In this document: one piece after another, positions 1 through 6,657 of the stretch
Layout of the letters: every line of letters begins with the position of its first letter
Position numbering within the stretch: the first letter of the stretch is position 1
NCBI GenBank assembly: GCA_020053565.1
Contig: JAGVMY010000019.1
Span: forward strand, 1-17,096
DNA from: Thermodesulfovibrionales bacterium
GTDB taxonomy: Bacteria > Nitrospirota > Thermodesulfovibrionia > Thermodesulfovibrionales > SM23-35
DNA length: 17,096 nt
Reading direction: 5' to 3'
Program-made: the position numbers and the translations under genes
Notes under the pieces: model-generated
Told to the model about the DNA's origin: nothing
Database searches by the model: none
What the model saw: only the letters and a program-made list of their open reading frames with translations

Positions 1-3
1 AGA

Positions 4-846
4 TTATTTATCTTCATGCCTGGGCTTCAGGATTATTAGATCGCACGGAGTTTCTCTTAAGACATCTTCAACAGGATTGCCTTTTAATAGGGAACTCAGA
101 AGGCTTCTTTCACTGGCACCCATTATTATAAGGTCATGCTTTTTTGCAGTAGCTTCAATGGTTATGCTCCTTGCTGGTGCACCGGGTGAAAGCCTTTCTT
201 CATTGACAATCCCGTATTTCCTGAGATGTTCCATAAAGATTGATATATCAGCAGGTAATATTTTCTTCCATTCTACAGGGGTGAGATGTATCTCACCATG
301 AAAAAACTTGGTAATAGGCTTTGTCGCATGAAATACAAACACCTTTGAACCATAACACTCTGCTATCTTTGCAGTGAAGTATACCCGTTCTTTTATATGA
401 TTAATCGTTGCTTTGAGTGGAACAAGGATTTTCCCCGGGTGGATTCTTCCCATATGAACAACCCTTACAAGAGCGACGGAGCAGGGGAGATTAATAGAGA
501 GCCTTCTTGCTATAGTCCCTGCGTAAAACCTCCTCTGTATATCTTTCCTCCTTGTTGCTGCAAATACGATATTGATTCCTTCAGCAGTTACATGATCCCG
601 TATCTTATCTACGGGATCACCGGAATCAAAAATGCTTTCTGTCTTAATTCCCATATCCTTTGCTTTAAGGAAGAGTCTCTTTACAGTGGCTTCAGCAAGT
701 TTAAAATCCCTGGCAGAGACGTCTTTCTCAGCGATGTAGCTGAGATAGAGCTTACTGTCTGTTATTTTTGAAAATTCTATCGCGTAGCGAGCAGAAACCT
801 CTGAGTTAAGATGTTCATTAACTGCTGCGAGTATTTTTTTATACAT
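4..846 (-). CDS. Tandem-domain universal stress protein (UspA family)
   Basis: A 280-residue protein made of two consecutive UspA-like domains of about 140 residues each. The first opens with MYKKILAAVNEH and the second with GKILVPLKATINHIKERV, both the typical first beta strand (KILV-x-) of the fold. The second domain ends with IIMGASERSLLSSLLKGNP...CDLIILKP, which resembles the Usp ATP-binding tail, but the G-2x-G-9x-G spacing is imperfect, so nucleotide binding is uncertain. It is a soluble cytoplasmic protein with no signal peptide. Such proteins help cells survive stress or modulate transporters; no specific role can be read here. I prefer the ATG at 844-846 because the fold begins there. 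A TTG at 883-885 would add a 13-residue hydrophobic N terminus with little support. Neither start has a strong Shine-Dalgarno sequence. The gene is transcribed away from the efflux operon. Confidence 0.88.
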   Translation of the reverse strand: MYKKILAAVNEHLNSEVSARYAIEFSKITDSKLYLSYIAEKDVSARDFKLAEATVKRLFLKAKDMGIKTESIFDSGDPVDKIRDHVTAEGINIVFAATRRKDIQRRFYAGTIARRLSINLPCSVALVRVVHMGRIHPGKILVPLKATINHIKERVYFTAKIAECYGSKVFVFHATKPITKFFHGEIHLTPVEWKKILPADISIFMEHLRKYGIVNEERLSPGAPARSITIEATAKKHDLIIMGASERSLLSSLLKGNPVEDVLRETPCDLIILKPRHEDK

Positions 847-896
847 GATTAAAATCAGGATAACATCAGGGATTAAATTAATCAAATAGTGAAGTC

Positions 897-913
897 ATGT
901 CTGATATAGACAT
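897..913. promoter_or_regulatory. Operator-like inverted repeat in divergent spacer
   Basis: ATGTCTGATATAGACAT is a perfect 6-base inverted repeat around a 5-base spacer. It lies in the 159-base spacer between the divergent stress-protein gene and the efflux operon. Its size and position suit a dimeric repressor such as the TetR-type regulators that often control ybhGFSR-like pumps, but no such regulator is encoded in the window. I could not define a convincing sigma70 promoter beside it. The function is an inference. Confidence 0.3.
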
Positions 914-1005
914 ATGGAAACCATTATGTGTAATTTATATAGTTATTAAGCATTTACTCAGGAGGCAGGGAAGATTTTTTAAAGAGTTAATAGGAGGAGA
1001 TTGGA

Positions 1006-1992
1006 ATGATAAGGAAAAAATTTATAATTATTGGAGTTATTATTGTAATATGCATAGCTATTTTTCTTGTAAGTCGTTTGAGTAACAAGCATGAGGAAGG
1101 GGTGATTGTACTCTCAGGTAATATTGAGGCAACAGAGGCAAATATTGGATTCAAACTCTCCGGGAGGGTTGTGGAGCTCTTGGTAGATGAGGGATATAAG
1201 GTCAAAAAAGGAGATATACTTGCCAGGCTTGATAATGCTGAACTTGCAAGCATTGTTACACAGAACAGAGCATCTCTTCAAGAAGCTTTGACACGACTTG
1301 CAGAATTAAGAGCAGGTTCAAGGACTCAAGAGATTGAACAGGCAAGTGCGAATGTGAGCTCTGCGGAGGCAGAACTTATCAAGGCAAAGAAGGACTACGA
1401 GAGGTACGAAGCACTTTACAGAAATGATGCGATATCTGCCCAGCAGATGGATGCAGCAAAAAAGACATATGATGTAACTGTATCACAACATAAAAAGGCC
1501 CTTGAAACATTAAGCCTTGTGAGGGAAGGACCGAGAAAAGAGGAGATAACAGCGTCAGAGAATCGCGTTCAACAGGCAAGGGCAGCATTAGCTGCATCAG
1601 AAGAAAGGCTAAAGGATACTACAATCTATGCCCCATTTTCAGGTGTGATTTTGAGAAAGAATATTGAGCTTGGCGAAATTGTTGTTCCGGGAATTCCTTT
1701 ATATACCATAGGAGACCTTGAGAATCCGTGGATAAAGGTATATGTGAAGGAAGATAAACTTGGTCATGTAAAGATTGGACAGAAGGCAAAAGTTACTACT
1801 GACTCTTACCCTGGAAAAACATATGAAGGTACGGTCACCTTCATCTCGTCAGAAGCAGAGTTTACTCCGAAGTATGTTCAGACACAAGAGGAAAGGGTGA
1901 AGCTTGTTTTTGGGGTGAAGGTAATGTTGAAAAATATTAACGATGAGCTTAAACCAGGGATGCCTGCAGATGTAAAGATATTACTGAGATGA
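1006..1992 (+). CDS. ybhG: HlyD/YbhG-type periplasmic adaptor (membrane fusion protein)
   Basis: A 328-residue membrane-fusion protein that would link the inner-membrane ABC pump below to an outer-membrane channel. Residues 6-22 form one N-terminal membrane anchor. Residues about 37-78 are the first half of the biotinyl-lipoyl-like domain (GNIEATEANIGFKLSGRV, then DEGYKVKKGDILARLD). Residues about 80-205 are an Ala/Glu/Lys/Arg-rich alpha-helical coiled-coil hairpin. Residues 208-236 (APFSGVILRKNIELGE) complete the lipoyl domain, and the rest is the beta-barrel region ending in LKPGMPADVKILLR. The ATG follows a strong AGGAGG at 992-997. It is the first gene of an operon whose order (adaptor, ATPase, ATPase, permease, permease) matches E. 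coli ybhG-ybhF-ybhS-ybhR. The substrate is unknown; the E. coli system is linked to drug efflux. No outer-membrane channel gene is present. Confidence 0.9.
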   Translation: MIRKKFIIIGVIIVICIAIFLVSRLSNKHEEGVIVLSGNIEATEANIGFKLSGRVVELLVDEGYKVKKGDILARLDNAELASIVTQNRASLQEALTRLAELRAGSRTQEIEQASANVSSAEAELIKAKKDYERYEALYRNDAISAQQMDAAKKTYDVTVSQHKKALETLSLVREGPRKEEITASENRVQQARAALAASEERLKDTTIYAPFSGVILRKNIELGEIVVPGIPLYTIGDLENPWIKVYVKEDKLGHVKIGQKAKVTTDSYPGKTYEGTVTFISSEAEFTPKYVQTQEERVKLVFGVKVMLKNINDELKPGMPADVKILLR

Positions 1993-2029
1993 AAGATTCA
2001 GAACCTATTGTAACAAGACGTAAGAGTTC

Positions 2030-2206
2030 TGATAAACAAGACTGGCTTTCGCTTGATGAGAGATTTTTCGACAGTTTTAAGTTCTTTTCGCTACAGTCTC
2101 GAAACTCACCCTGTGGGTTCAAACAATCGAGACTGTTAGCGCTCCAATTCACTAAGAACTGTTACCGAAAAATCTCTAAAGTCGCTCAACCCAGTCCTGT
2201 TTATCA
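2030..2206. repeat. Long imperfect palindrome (MITE-like element) in operon spacer
   Basis: The whole spacer between the adaptor and first ATPase genes folds on itself. The outer arms are TGATAAACAAGACTGG (2030-2045) and CCAGTCCTGTTTATCA (2191-2206), which are complementary except for one base. Inside them, AGAGATTTTTCG (2059-2070) pairs with CGAAAAATCTCT (2166-2177). ACAGTT/AGTTCTT (2071-2086) pairs with AAGAACTGT (2154-2162), and ACAGTCTCGA (2093-2102) pairs with TCGAGACTGT (2127-2136). The element is about 177 bases long with no convincing gene of its own. It looks like a non-autonomous palindromic element and would form a long hairpin in the operon mRNA. I see no clear target-site duplication. 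Confidence 0.75.
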
Positions 2207-2213
2207 CTTTTAC

Positions 2214-2256
2214 CGTCATTGCGATTCCCGACAAGAGTCGTGGCGAAGTAATCTCA
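2214..2256. repeat. Dispersed short intergenic repeat (CGTCATTGCGA...GCGAAGTAATCTC type)
   Basis: The spacer also holds CGTCATTGCGA (2214-2224) and GTGGCGAAGTAATCTCA (2240-2256), flanking a short GC-rich core with GACAAGAGTC. These ends match a repeat family that I know to be dispersed in intergenic regions of many anaerobic bacterial genomes (CGTCATTGCGA...GCGAAGCAATCTC), with one substitution in the right end. It abuts the long palindrome. Only one copy is in the window, so its dispersed nature rests on prior knowledge. Confidence 0.6.
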
Positions 2257-2283
2257 TGAAGCAATAATTTTTATAGGTCTAAA

Positions 2284-3207
2284 ATGAATGAAGCTGTAAC
2301 AATAAAGACATCCAATTTGACGAAAGTATTCGGAGACAATATTGCTGTTGATAATCTCAACATCGAGATTGAAAGAGGTGAATTATTCGGACTTGTCGGA
2401 CCGGATGGTGCAGGAAAGACAACAACAATGAGACTTCTTACAGCAATTATGGAGCCAACATCAGGTGAAGCATGGGTTGCAGGCCATTCAATTATTAAAG
2501 AAGGCGAAAGGATTAAGGAAAATATCGGGTACATGTCACAGAGGTTCGGGCTCTATGAAGATCTTACGGTAATGGAAAATATACTATTCTATGCAGACCT
2601 TTATGATGTACCTGAAAAAGAGCGGCCAGCAAGAACCGAAAGGCTCCTCGGTTTCAGTAATCTCACGCCTTTTAAAAGCAGGCTCGCAGGAAAACTTTCA
2701 GGAGGGATGAAGCAAAAGCTCGGCCTTGCCTGTGCCCTTATTCATACACCTGAGGTCTTGTTTCTTGATGAACCGACAAATGGTGTTGACCCTGTTTCGA
2801 GAAGAGATTTCTGGAGGATTCTTTATGACCTCCTGAGAGAGGGGGTGACAATTTTCATTTCAACTGCATATCTTGATGAAGCAGAAAGATGTACAAGGAT
2901 AGGTCTTATGTATAGAGGAAGGCTGTTGATGAAGGATGAACCAATAGCGGTTAAAAAGTCACTTGGCATGCCAATGATAGAACTATGGTCTGATGATACG
3001 AGAACAGCGAAAGGTATTGTGAAGGAGATTGAAGGTGTTAAAGGGGTAAATATTTATGGTGACAGACTCCATGTTACCATTGAAGAAAGGGAGAAGGTGG
3101 AGAGCATTATTGCTCAGTTGAGGCATGGGGGAATAGAGATAAAAGATTACCGGGAGATTTTGCCTTCAATTGAGGATGTCTTTATTTCGATGGTGGAAGG
3201 GAAGTGA
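2284..3207 (+). CDS. ybhF: ABC-2 efflux ATPase, equivalent to N-terminal half of YbhF
   Basis: A 307-residue cytoplasmic ATPase. Visible motifs are Walker A GPDGAGKT (39-46), Q-loop Q86 (YMSQRFGLYEDL), the ABC signature LSGGM (138-142), Walker B VLFLDEP (158-164) and a D-loop. The switch histidine is missing: the H-loop reads STAYLDEAE, with Ala at 195. The Walker A Asp (GPDG) and the lost histidine are also features of the first half of E. coli YbhF as I recall it (STSYLDEAE). The protein is therefore the N-half orthologue encoded as a separate gene. Residues after about 220 form the C-terminal extension typical of YbhF/CcmA-like ATPases. The start is the first ATG of AAAATGAATGAAG; the ribosome-binding site is weak. 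The stop overlaps the next gene by four bases (GTGA), so the two are probably translationally coupled. It likely pairs with the next ATPase as a heterodimer. Confidence 0.9.
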   Translation: MNEAVTIKTSNLTKVFGDNIAVDNLNIEIERGELFGLVGPDGAGKTTTMRLLTAIMEPTSGEAWVAGHSIIKEGERIKENIGYMSQRFGLYEDLTVMENILFYADLYDVPEKERPARTERLLGFSNLTPFKSRLAGKLSGGMKQKLGLACALIHTPEVLFLDEPTNGVDPVSRRDFWRILYDLLREGVTIFISTAYLDEAERCTRIGLMYRGRLLMKDEPIAVKKSLGMPMIELWSDDTRTAKGIVKEIEGVKGVNIYGDRLHVTIEEREKVESIIAQLRHGGIEIKDYREILPSIEDVFISMVEGK

Positions 3208-4130
3208 AAGAAAACAACTTTACAGTAAAGGTTGAGGGATTGACTCGTAAATTTGGGGATTTTGTAGCTGTGGACAACATAAGCTTGCGTATTGAAAAAG
3301 GTGAAATCTTTGGATTTCTTGGGCCAAATGGCGCAGGCAAGTCAACAACCATTAAGATGCTTTGTGGACTTTTACTCCCCACCAGCGGGAACGGTTTTGT
3401 TAACGGGTATGACGTCATGAAAGAATCTGAAGAAATAAAAAAACATATAGGCTATATGTCTCAGAGGTTTTCTCTCTATGATGACCTCAAAGTAGAAGAA
3501 AATATCAATTTTTTTAGTGGAATTTATGGAGTTACACATGAGAAAAGGAAGGAGAGAAGGGAATGGGTTTTAGAAATGGCAAGCCTTAAAGATAAAAGAA
3601 ATACTATCACAAGAACTCTCCCGGGAGGTTTTAAACAGAGGCTTGCTCTCGGCTGTGCCATACTGCATGAACCGCCAATACTCTTTCTTGATGAGCCAAC
3701 ATCAGGGGTTGACCCGATTTCACGAAGAAACTTCTGGAATCTTATCTATGAGATGTCACAGGCAGGAACGACTATTTTTGTCACAACCCATTACATGGAC
3801 GAGGCTGATTACTGCGACAGACTTGCCCTCATATACAGAGGGAGGATTATTGCTGAAGGGACGCCAAATGAATTGAAGCAGGAATACATGAAACGCGATG
3901 TCCTGGAAATTGAGGTTGATAGGGTTGTTGATGCGATGGAAGTTATAGAGAAAAATAAGATTGAAACAGCAATCTTTGGAAGTCTTTTGCACGCAACTGT
4001 TGATGATGCTAAACTGGCTATTCCGCAAATCAAGAGGATACTTACAGATTCAAATATTATAGTTAATAGGATTGAGAAGATTGTGCCCTCTCTTGAGGAT
4101 GTATTTGTGACATTAATAGAGGTTTCTTGA
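3204..4130 (+). CDS. ybhF: ABC-2 efflux ATPase, equivalent to C-terminal half of YbhF
   Basis: A 308-residue ATPase. It has Walker A GPNGAGKS (40-47), Q-loop Q87, Walker B ILFLDEP (159-165) and an intact switch histidine H196 in TTHYMDEADYCDR. Its signature motif is altered to LPGGF (139-143) instead of LSGG. E. coli YbhF shows the same kind of change in its second half (LPLGF, from memory). The catalytic residues are thus complementary to those of the upstream ATPase, and the pair likely works as one heterodimer under the two permeases that follow. The start is GTG at 3204-3206, overlapping the upstream TGA; the purine-rich GGAAGGGA just upstream can serve as the ribosome-binding site. The C-terminal segment from about 215 on (EIEVDRVVDAMEVIEKN...) is the usual accessory domain. 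A palindromic element separates it from the permease genes. Confidence 0.9.
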   Translation: MKENNFTVKVEGLTRKFGDFVAVDNISLRIEKGEIFGFLGPNGAGKSTTIKMLCGLLLPTSGNGFVNGYDVMKESEEIKKHIGYMSQRFSLYDDLKVEENINFFSGIYGVTHEKRKERREWVLEMASLKDKRNTITRTLPGGFKQRLALGCAILHEPPILFLDEPTSGVDPISRRNFWNLIYEMSQAGTTIFVTTHYMDEADYCDRLALIYRGRIIAEGTPNELKQEYMKRDVLEIEVDRVVDAMEVIEKNKIETAIFGSLLHATVDDAKLAIPQIKRILTDSNIIVNRIEKIVPSLEDVFVTLIEVS

Positions 4131-4146
4131 TAAGACATAGATTTTA

Positions 4147-4261
4147 TGAGGCAGGACATAATATTTTCGCTCATTCTCGGTCCCGATATGCATCGGGACC
4201 TCCGAGGTAAATTCTTTCTCTGAAAGAATTTAAATCCGCTCAAATACTATGCCCTGCCTCA
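4147..4261. repeat. Palindromic element with two nested hairpins (three-way-junction shape)
   Basis: The terminal arms TGAGGCAGGACATAATATTT (4147-4166) and AAATACTATGCCCTGCCTCA (4242-4261) are complementary with two mismatches. They enclose two perfect hairpins. The first is GGTCCCGAT (4179-4187) pairing with ATCGGGACC (4192-4200) over a 4-base loop. The second is AAATTCTTTC (4209-4218) pairing with GAAAGAATTT (4222-4231) over a 3-base loop. The predicted fold is a three-way junction filling most of the 167-base spacer between the second ATPase and the first permease. Neither hairpin is followed by a T-tract, so neither looks like an intrinsic terminator. It could be a mobile palindromic element, an mRNA-processing or attenuation structure, or a small RNA. 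Confidence 0.7.
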
Positions 4262-4297
4262 GTATTTGCATTTATGAGAAATAAAAACTAAATAGAT

Positions 4298-5407
4298 ATG
4301 AAACTTTTAAGAATCAAGGCAATAGTAAAAAAAGAGCTCATCCAGATATGGCGGGACCCATTGAGCCTTGCTATGGCATTTTTAATGCCTGTAATACTCC
4401 TTTTTATCTTTGGCTATGCAATAAGCCTTGATGTAAATAACCTCACCACAATCGTCTATGACCGGGATAAGAGCAGTTTAAGCAGAGAACTTATTTCAGG
4501 GTTCAGTGAATCAGGCTATTTCTCCGTTATTTATAATGCAGAAAGACAGGATGATATTGATAAATATATTGATTCAGGCAGAGTTAGGGTTGCACTATGG
4601 ATACCAGAAGACTTTTCTAAGAACCTCATAACTGGCAAAAAGGCAGAGCTTCAGGTGATTGTTGACGGGAGTGATTCAAATATTGCAACTATTGCATTGG
4701 GATATATCTCTGCAGTGTCAGAACTATATTCAAAAAGAATAATGGGAAGCCTTATAACACCTGTTATAGACTACCGCTTGCGTGTCTGGTATAACCCTGA
4801 ACTCAAATCAAGGAATTTCATAACACCTGGACTTATCGCAGTCATAATGGCAGTCATCGCTGCACTCCTTACTTCTCTTACTATTGCGCGGGAATGGGAG
4901 CGGGGAACTATGGAACAGCTCATCTCTACACCAATAAAAACTCCTGAGCTGATTTTGGGAAAGTTGATACCCTATTTTATCATTGGCTTTATAGATGTAA
5001 TGATGTCTGTCCTGATAGTTGTCTATTTGTTTCAAGTTCCATTAGTAGGCAATGTCTTTTTGCTTATGGCATTTTCGTCGCTATTCCTCTTTGGCAGTCT
5101 GAGTTTCGGAATCCTTATATCAATCATTGCAAGGTCACAGCTTGTTGCAAGCCAGATAGCGATGGTAACCACATTTCTTCCGGCATTTCTTCTTTCCGGG
5201 TTTATGTTCGCCATATCAAACATGCCGCAACCACTCCAGATCCTTACACACATTATTCCAGCGAGGTACTTCGTCACGATGCTCAAAGGGATATTTTTAA
5301 AAGGCAATACATTCACATTACTTATGATGGAAACGGTATTATTATCAATCTTTGGAGTGGTCGTTTTTATCATTGCGAATAAAAAGTTCAAGAAAAGGAT
5401 TATATAA
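4298..5407 (+). CDS. ybhS: ABC-2 type permease, YbhS-like
   Basis: A 369-residue inner-membrane permease of the ABC-2 family. One membrane segment lies near the N terminus (residues about 22-44), after the amphipathic KKELIQIWRDPLSL. It is followed by an extracytoplasmic domain of about 125 residues containing VYDRDKSSLSRELI and VIVDGSDSNIATIALGY. Five further membrane segments lie between about 175 and 360. The ABC-2 signature region is REWERGTMEQLISTPI (198-213), with the conserved LSGFMFAISNMP and GIFLKG motifs near the C terminus. It is a paralogue of the next gene, sharing these motifs in the same order, and the two likely form a heterodimeric channel. The start ATG at 4298 has only a weak ribosome-binding site. 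Expression may therefore depend on the mRNA structure of the palindromic element 36 bases upstream. Confidence 0.9.
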   Translation: MKLLRIKAIVKKELIQIWRDPLSLAMAFLMPVILLFIFGYAISLDVNNLTTIVYDRDKSSLSRELISGFSESGYFSVIYNAERQDDIDKYIDSGRVRVALWIPEDFSKNLITGKKAELQVIVDGSDSNIATIALGYISAVSELYSKRIMGSLITPVIDYRLRVWYNPELKSRNFITPGLIAVIMAVIAALLTSLTIAREWERGTMEQLISTPIKTPELILGKLIPYFIIGFIDVMMSVLIVVYLFQVPLVGNVFLLMAFSSLFLFGSLSFGILISIIARSQLVASQIAMVTTFLPAFLLSGFMFAISNMPQPLQILTHIIPARYFVTMLKGIFLKGNTFTLLMMETVLLSIFGVVVFIIANKKFKKRII

Positions 5408-5409
5408 CC

Positions 5410-6558
5410 GTGTATGAACGTATAAAGCAGATGATAATCAAAGAATTCATCCAGATCTTCAGGGACAGAAGAATGAAGGCAATTATCTTTGGTATCCCAA
5501 TTATGCAGTTGATAGTATTCGGTTATGCAGTTACCACAGATGTCAATAACATATCCACTGTATTTTATGACCTCGACAGATCAAATGAGAGCAGGGAGCT
5601 TGCACGAAGGCTTGAATCATCAGGATACTTTACTATCAGATATTCTCCAGGGTCTTCAGGAGAAATCAGAGAATTGCTTGACCGAGGGAAAGTTCTCTGC
5701 GCATTTCAGATTAACAGGGGATTTGGCAGGGATATTCAAAAAGGAATTCAAACAGAAATACAGGTAATTGTTGATGGAACCGATTCTAATACAGCAACTG
5801 TTGCAATGAACTATACAAACAGGGTTATTACGAAATATGCGATGGATATAAGAGCACAAAATTATGAGGTAACCACAAATCCCCTTTCACCCACTTTAAT
5901 AAAGGATGGCAAAGGGGGATTAGATGTCCGTACAAGGGTATGGTATAACGCAGACCTGCGTTCAAGAAACTATAATGTGCCGGGAGTCATTGCATTAATG
6001 ATAATGCTCATTTGTCTTCTTCTCACTTCGATGGCTGTAGTACGTGAAAGAGAGATAGGAACGATGGAACAACTCATGGTTACCCCTATCAGACCTGTTG
6101 AACTCATGCTTGGCAAGACCCTCCCTTTTGGTATCATAGGTTTCTTTGACATGATTCTTGTGACTGTAGTCGCCTTATTCTGGTTTAATATTCCTATAAG
6201 AGGTTCATTGCCGCTTCTGTTCTTATGCACGGCGACGTATCTTTTATCAGTTCTGGGCATAGGGCTTTTCATATCAACGATATCAAAGACACAACAACAG
6301 GCCCTGATGGCAACATTTCTCTTCTTTTCTCCTGCCGTGTTGCTTTCCGGCTTCATGTTTCCAATAGAAAATATGCCGGAGGTCATACAATATGGGACTT
6401 ATTTAAATCCACTCAGATATTTCCTCGTAATAATCAGAGGAATATTTTTGAAAGGTGTCGGCATAGAAACACTCTGGCCCCAGATGGGTGCACTGTTAGT
6501 GTTAGGTGTGGGAGTGATCACAATAAGCTCATTGAGGTTTAAGAAGAGATTGGGGTGA
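5410..6558 (+). CDS. ybhR: ABC-2 type permease, YbhR-like, with repeat-derived insertion
   Basis: A 382-residue permease and the partner of the preceding one. It has an N-terminal membrane segment (about 24-43), an extracytoplasmic domain with VFYDLDRSNESRELARRLE and VIVDGTDSNTATVAMNY, then five C-terminal membrane segments. The signature region is REREIGTMEQLMVTPIRP, and LLSGFMFPIENMPE and RGIFLKG occur near the end. The start is GTG, two bases after the upstream stop; the nearby ATG at 5414 is out of frame. The protein is 13 residues longer than its paralogue. The excess is explained by residues 157-171 (NPLSPTLIKDGKGGL), encoded by a palindromic repeat in the loop just before the conserved R-VWYN motif. 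The paralogue passes directly from SLITPVIDYR to LRVWYN at this point. The insertion lies in the predicted extracytoplasmic domain and keeps the frame. Confidence 0.9.
   Translation: MYERIKQMIIKEFIQIFRDRRMKAIIFGIPIMQLIVFGYAVTTDVNNISTVFYDLDRSNESRELARRLESSGYFTIRYSPGSSGEIRELLDRGKVLCAFQINRGFGRDIQKGIQTEIQVIVDGTDSNTATVAMNYTNRVITKYAMDIRAQNYEVTTNPLSPTLIKDGKGGLDVRTRVWYNADLRSRNYNVPGVIALMIMLICLLLTSMAVVREREIGTMEQLMVTPIRPVELMLGKTLPFGIIGFFDMILVTVVALFWFNIPIRGSLPLLFLCTATYLLSVLGIGLFISTISKTQQQALMATFLFFSPAVLLSGFMFPIENMPEVIQYGTYLNPLRYFLVIIRGIFLKGVGIETLWPQMGALLVLGVGVITISSLRFKKRLG
5877..5921. repeat. C/G-rich palindromic repeat inside the ybhR-like gene
   Basis: A 45-base imperfect palindrome that begins AAATCCCCTTTCACCC and ends GGCAAAGGGGGATT, with a central TTTAATAAA. 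It is the same family as the copy at 16311-16355 and lies wholly inside coding sequence. It is translated in frame as 15 residues, NPLSPTLIKDGKGGL. Repeats of this AATCCCCC...GGGGGATT kind are known to me as dispersed elements in many bacterial genomes. Confidence 0.75.
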
Positions 6559-6560
6559 TA

Positions 6561-6589
6561 TTGAAGAGTTCCCATGTATAATTTATAAT
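6561..6589 (+). promoter_or_regulatory. Candidate sigma70 promoter for the octaheme cytochrome gene
   Basis: TTGAAG (6561-6566) and TATAAT (6584-6589) are separated by 17 bases, a near-consensus sigma70 promoter. A second TATAAT at 6577-6582 overlaps the spacer. The -10 lies 68 bases before the cytochrome start, in a 99-base spacer after the permease gene, so the cytochrome is probably transcribed separately from the efflux operon. Confidence 0.5.
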
Positions 6590-6657
6590 GAAGTATAGTT
6601 AATTTAATCATTTGCTATGCTCCCGAAAAAGAACTTTTTAAGCAAAGGAGATGAATT

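Noticed and set aside
1989..2267. Open frame of 92 codons starting in the adaptor stop codon
   Set aside because: It runs entirely through the long palindrome and the adjacent repeat, has no recognisable domain, and its openness is a by-product of the repeat.
4179..4231. Intrinsic terminator within the ATPase-permease spacer
   Set aside because: Neither hairpin is followed by a run of T, and both are enclosed by longer arms, so the structure is better read as a palindromic element.
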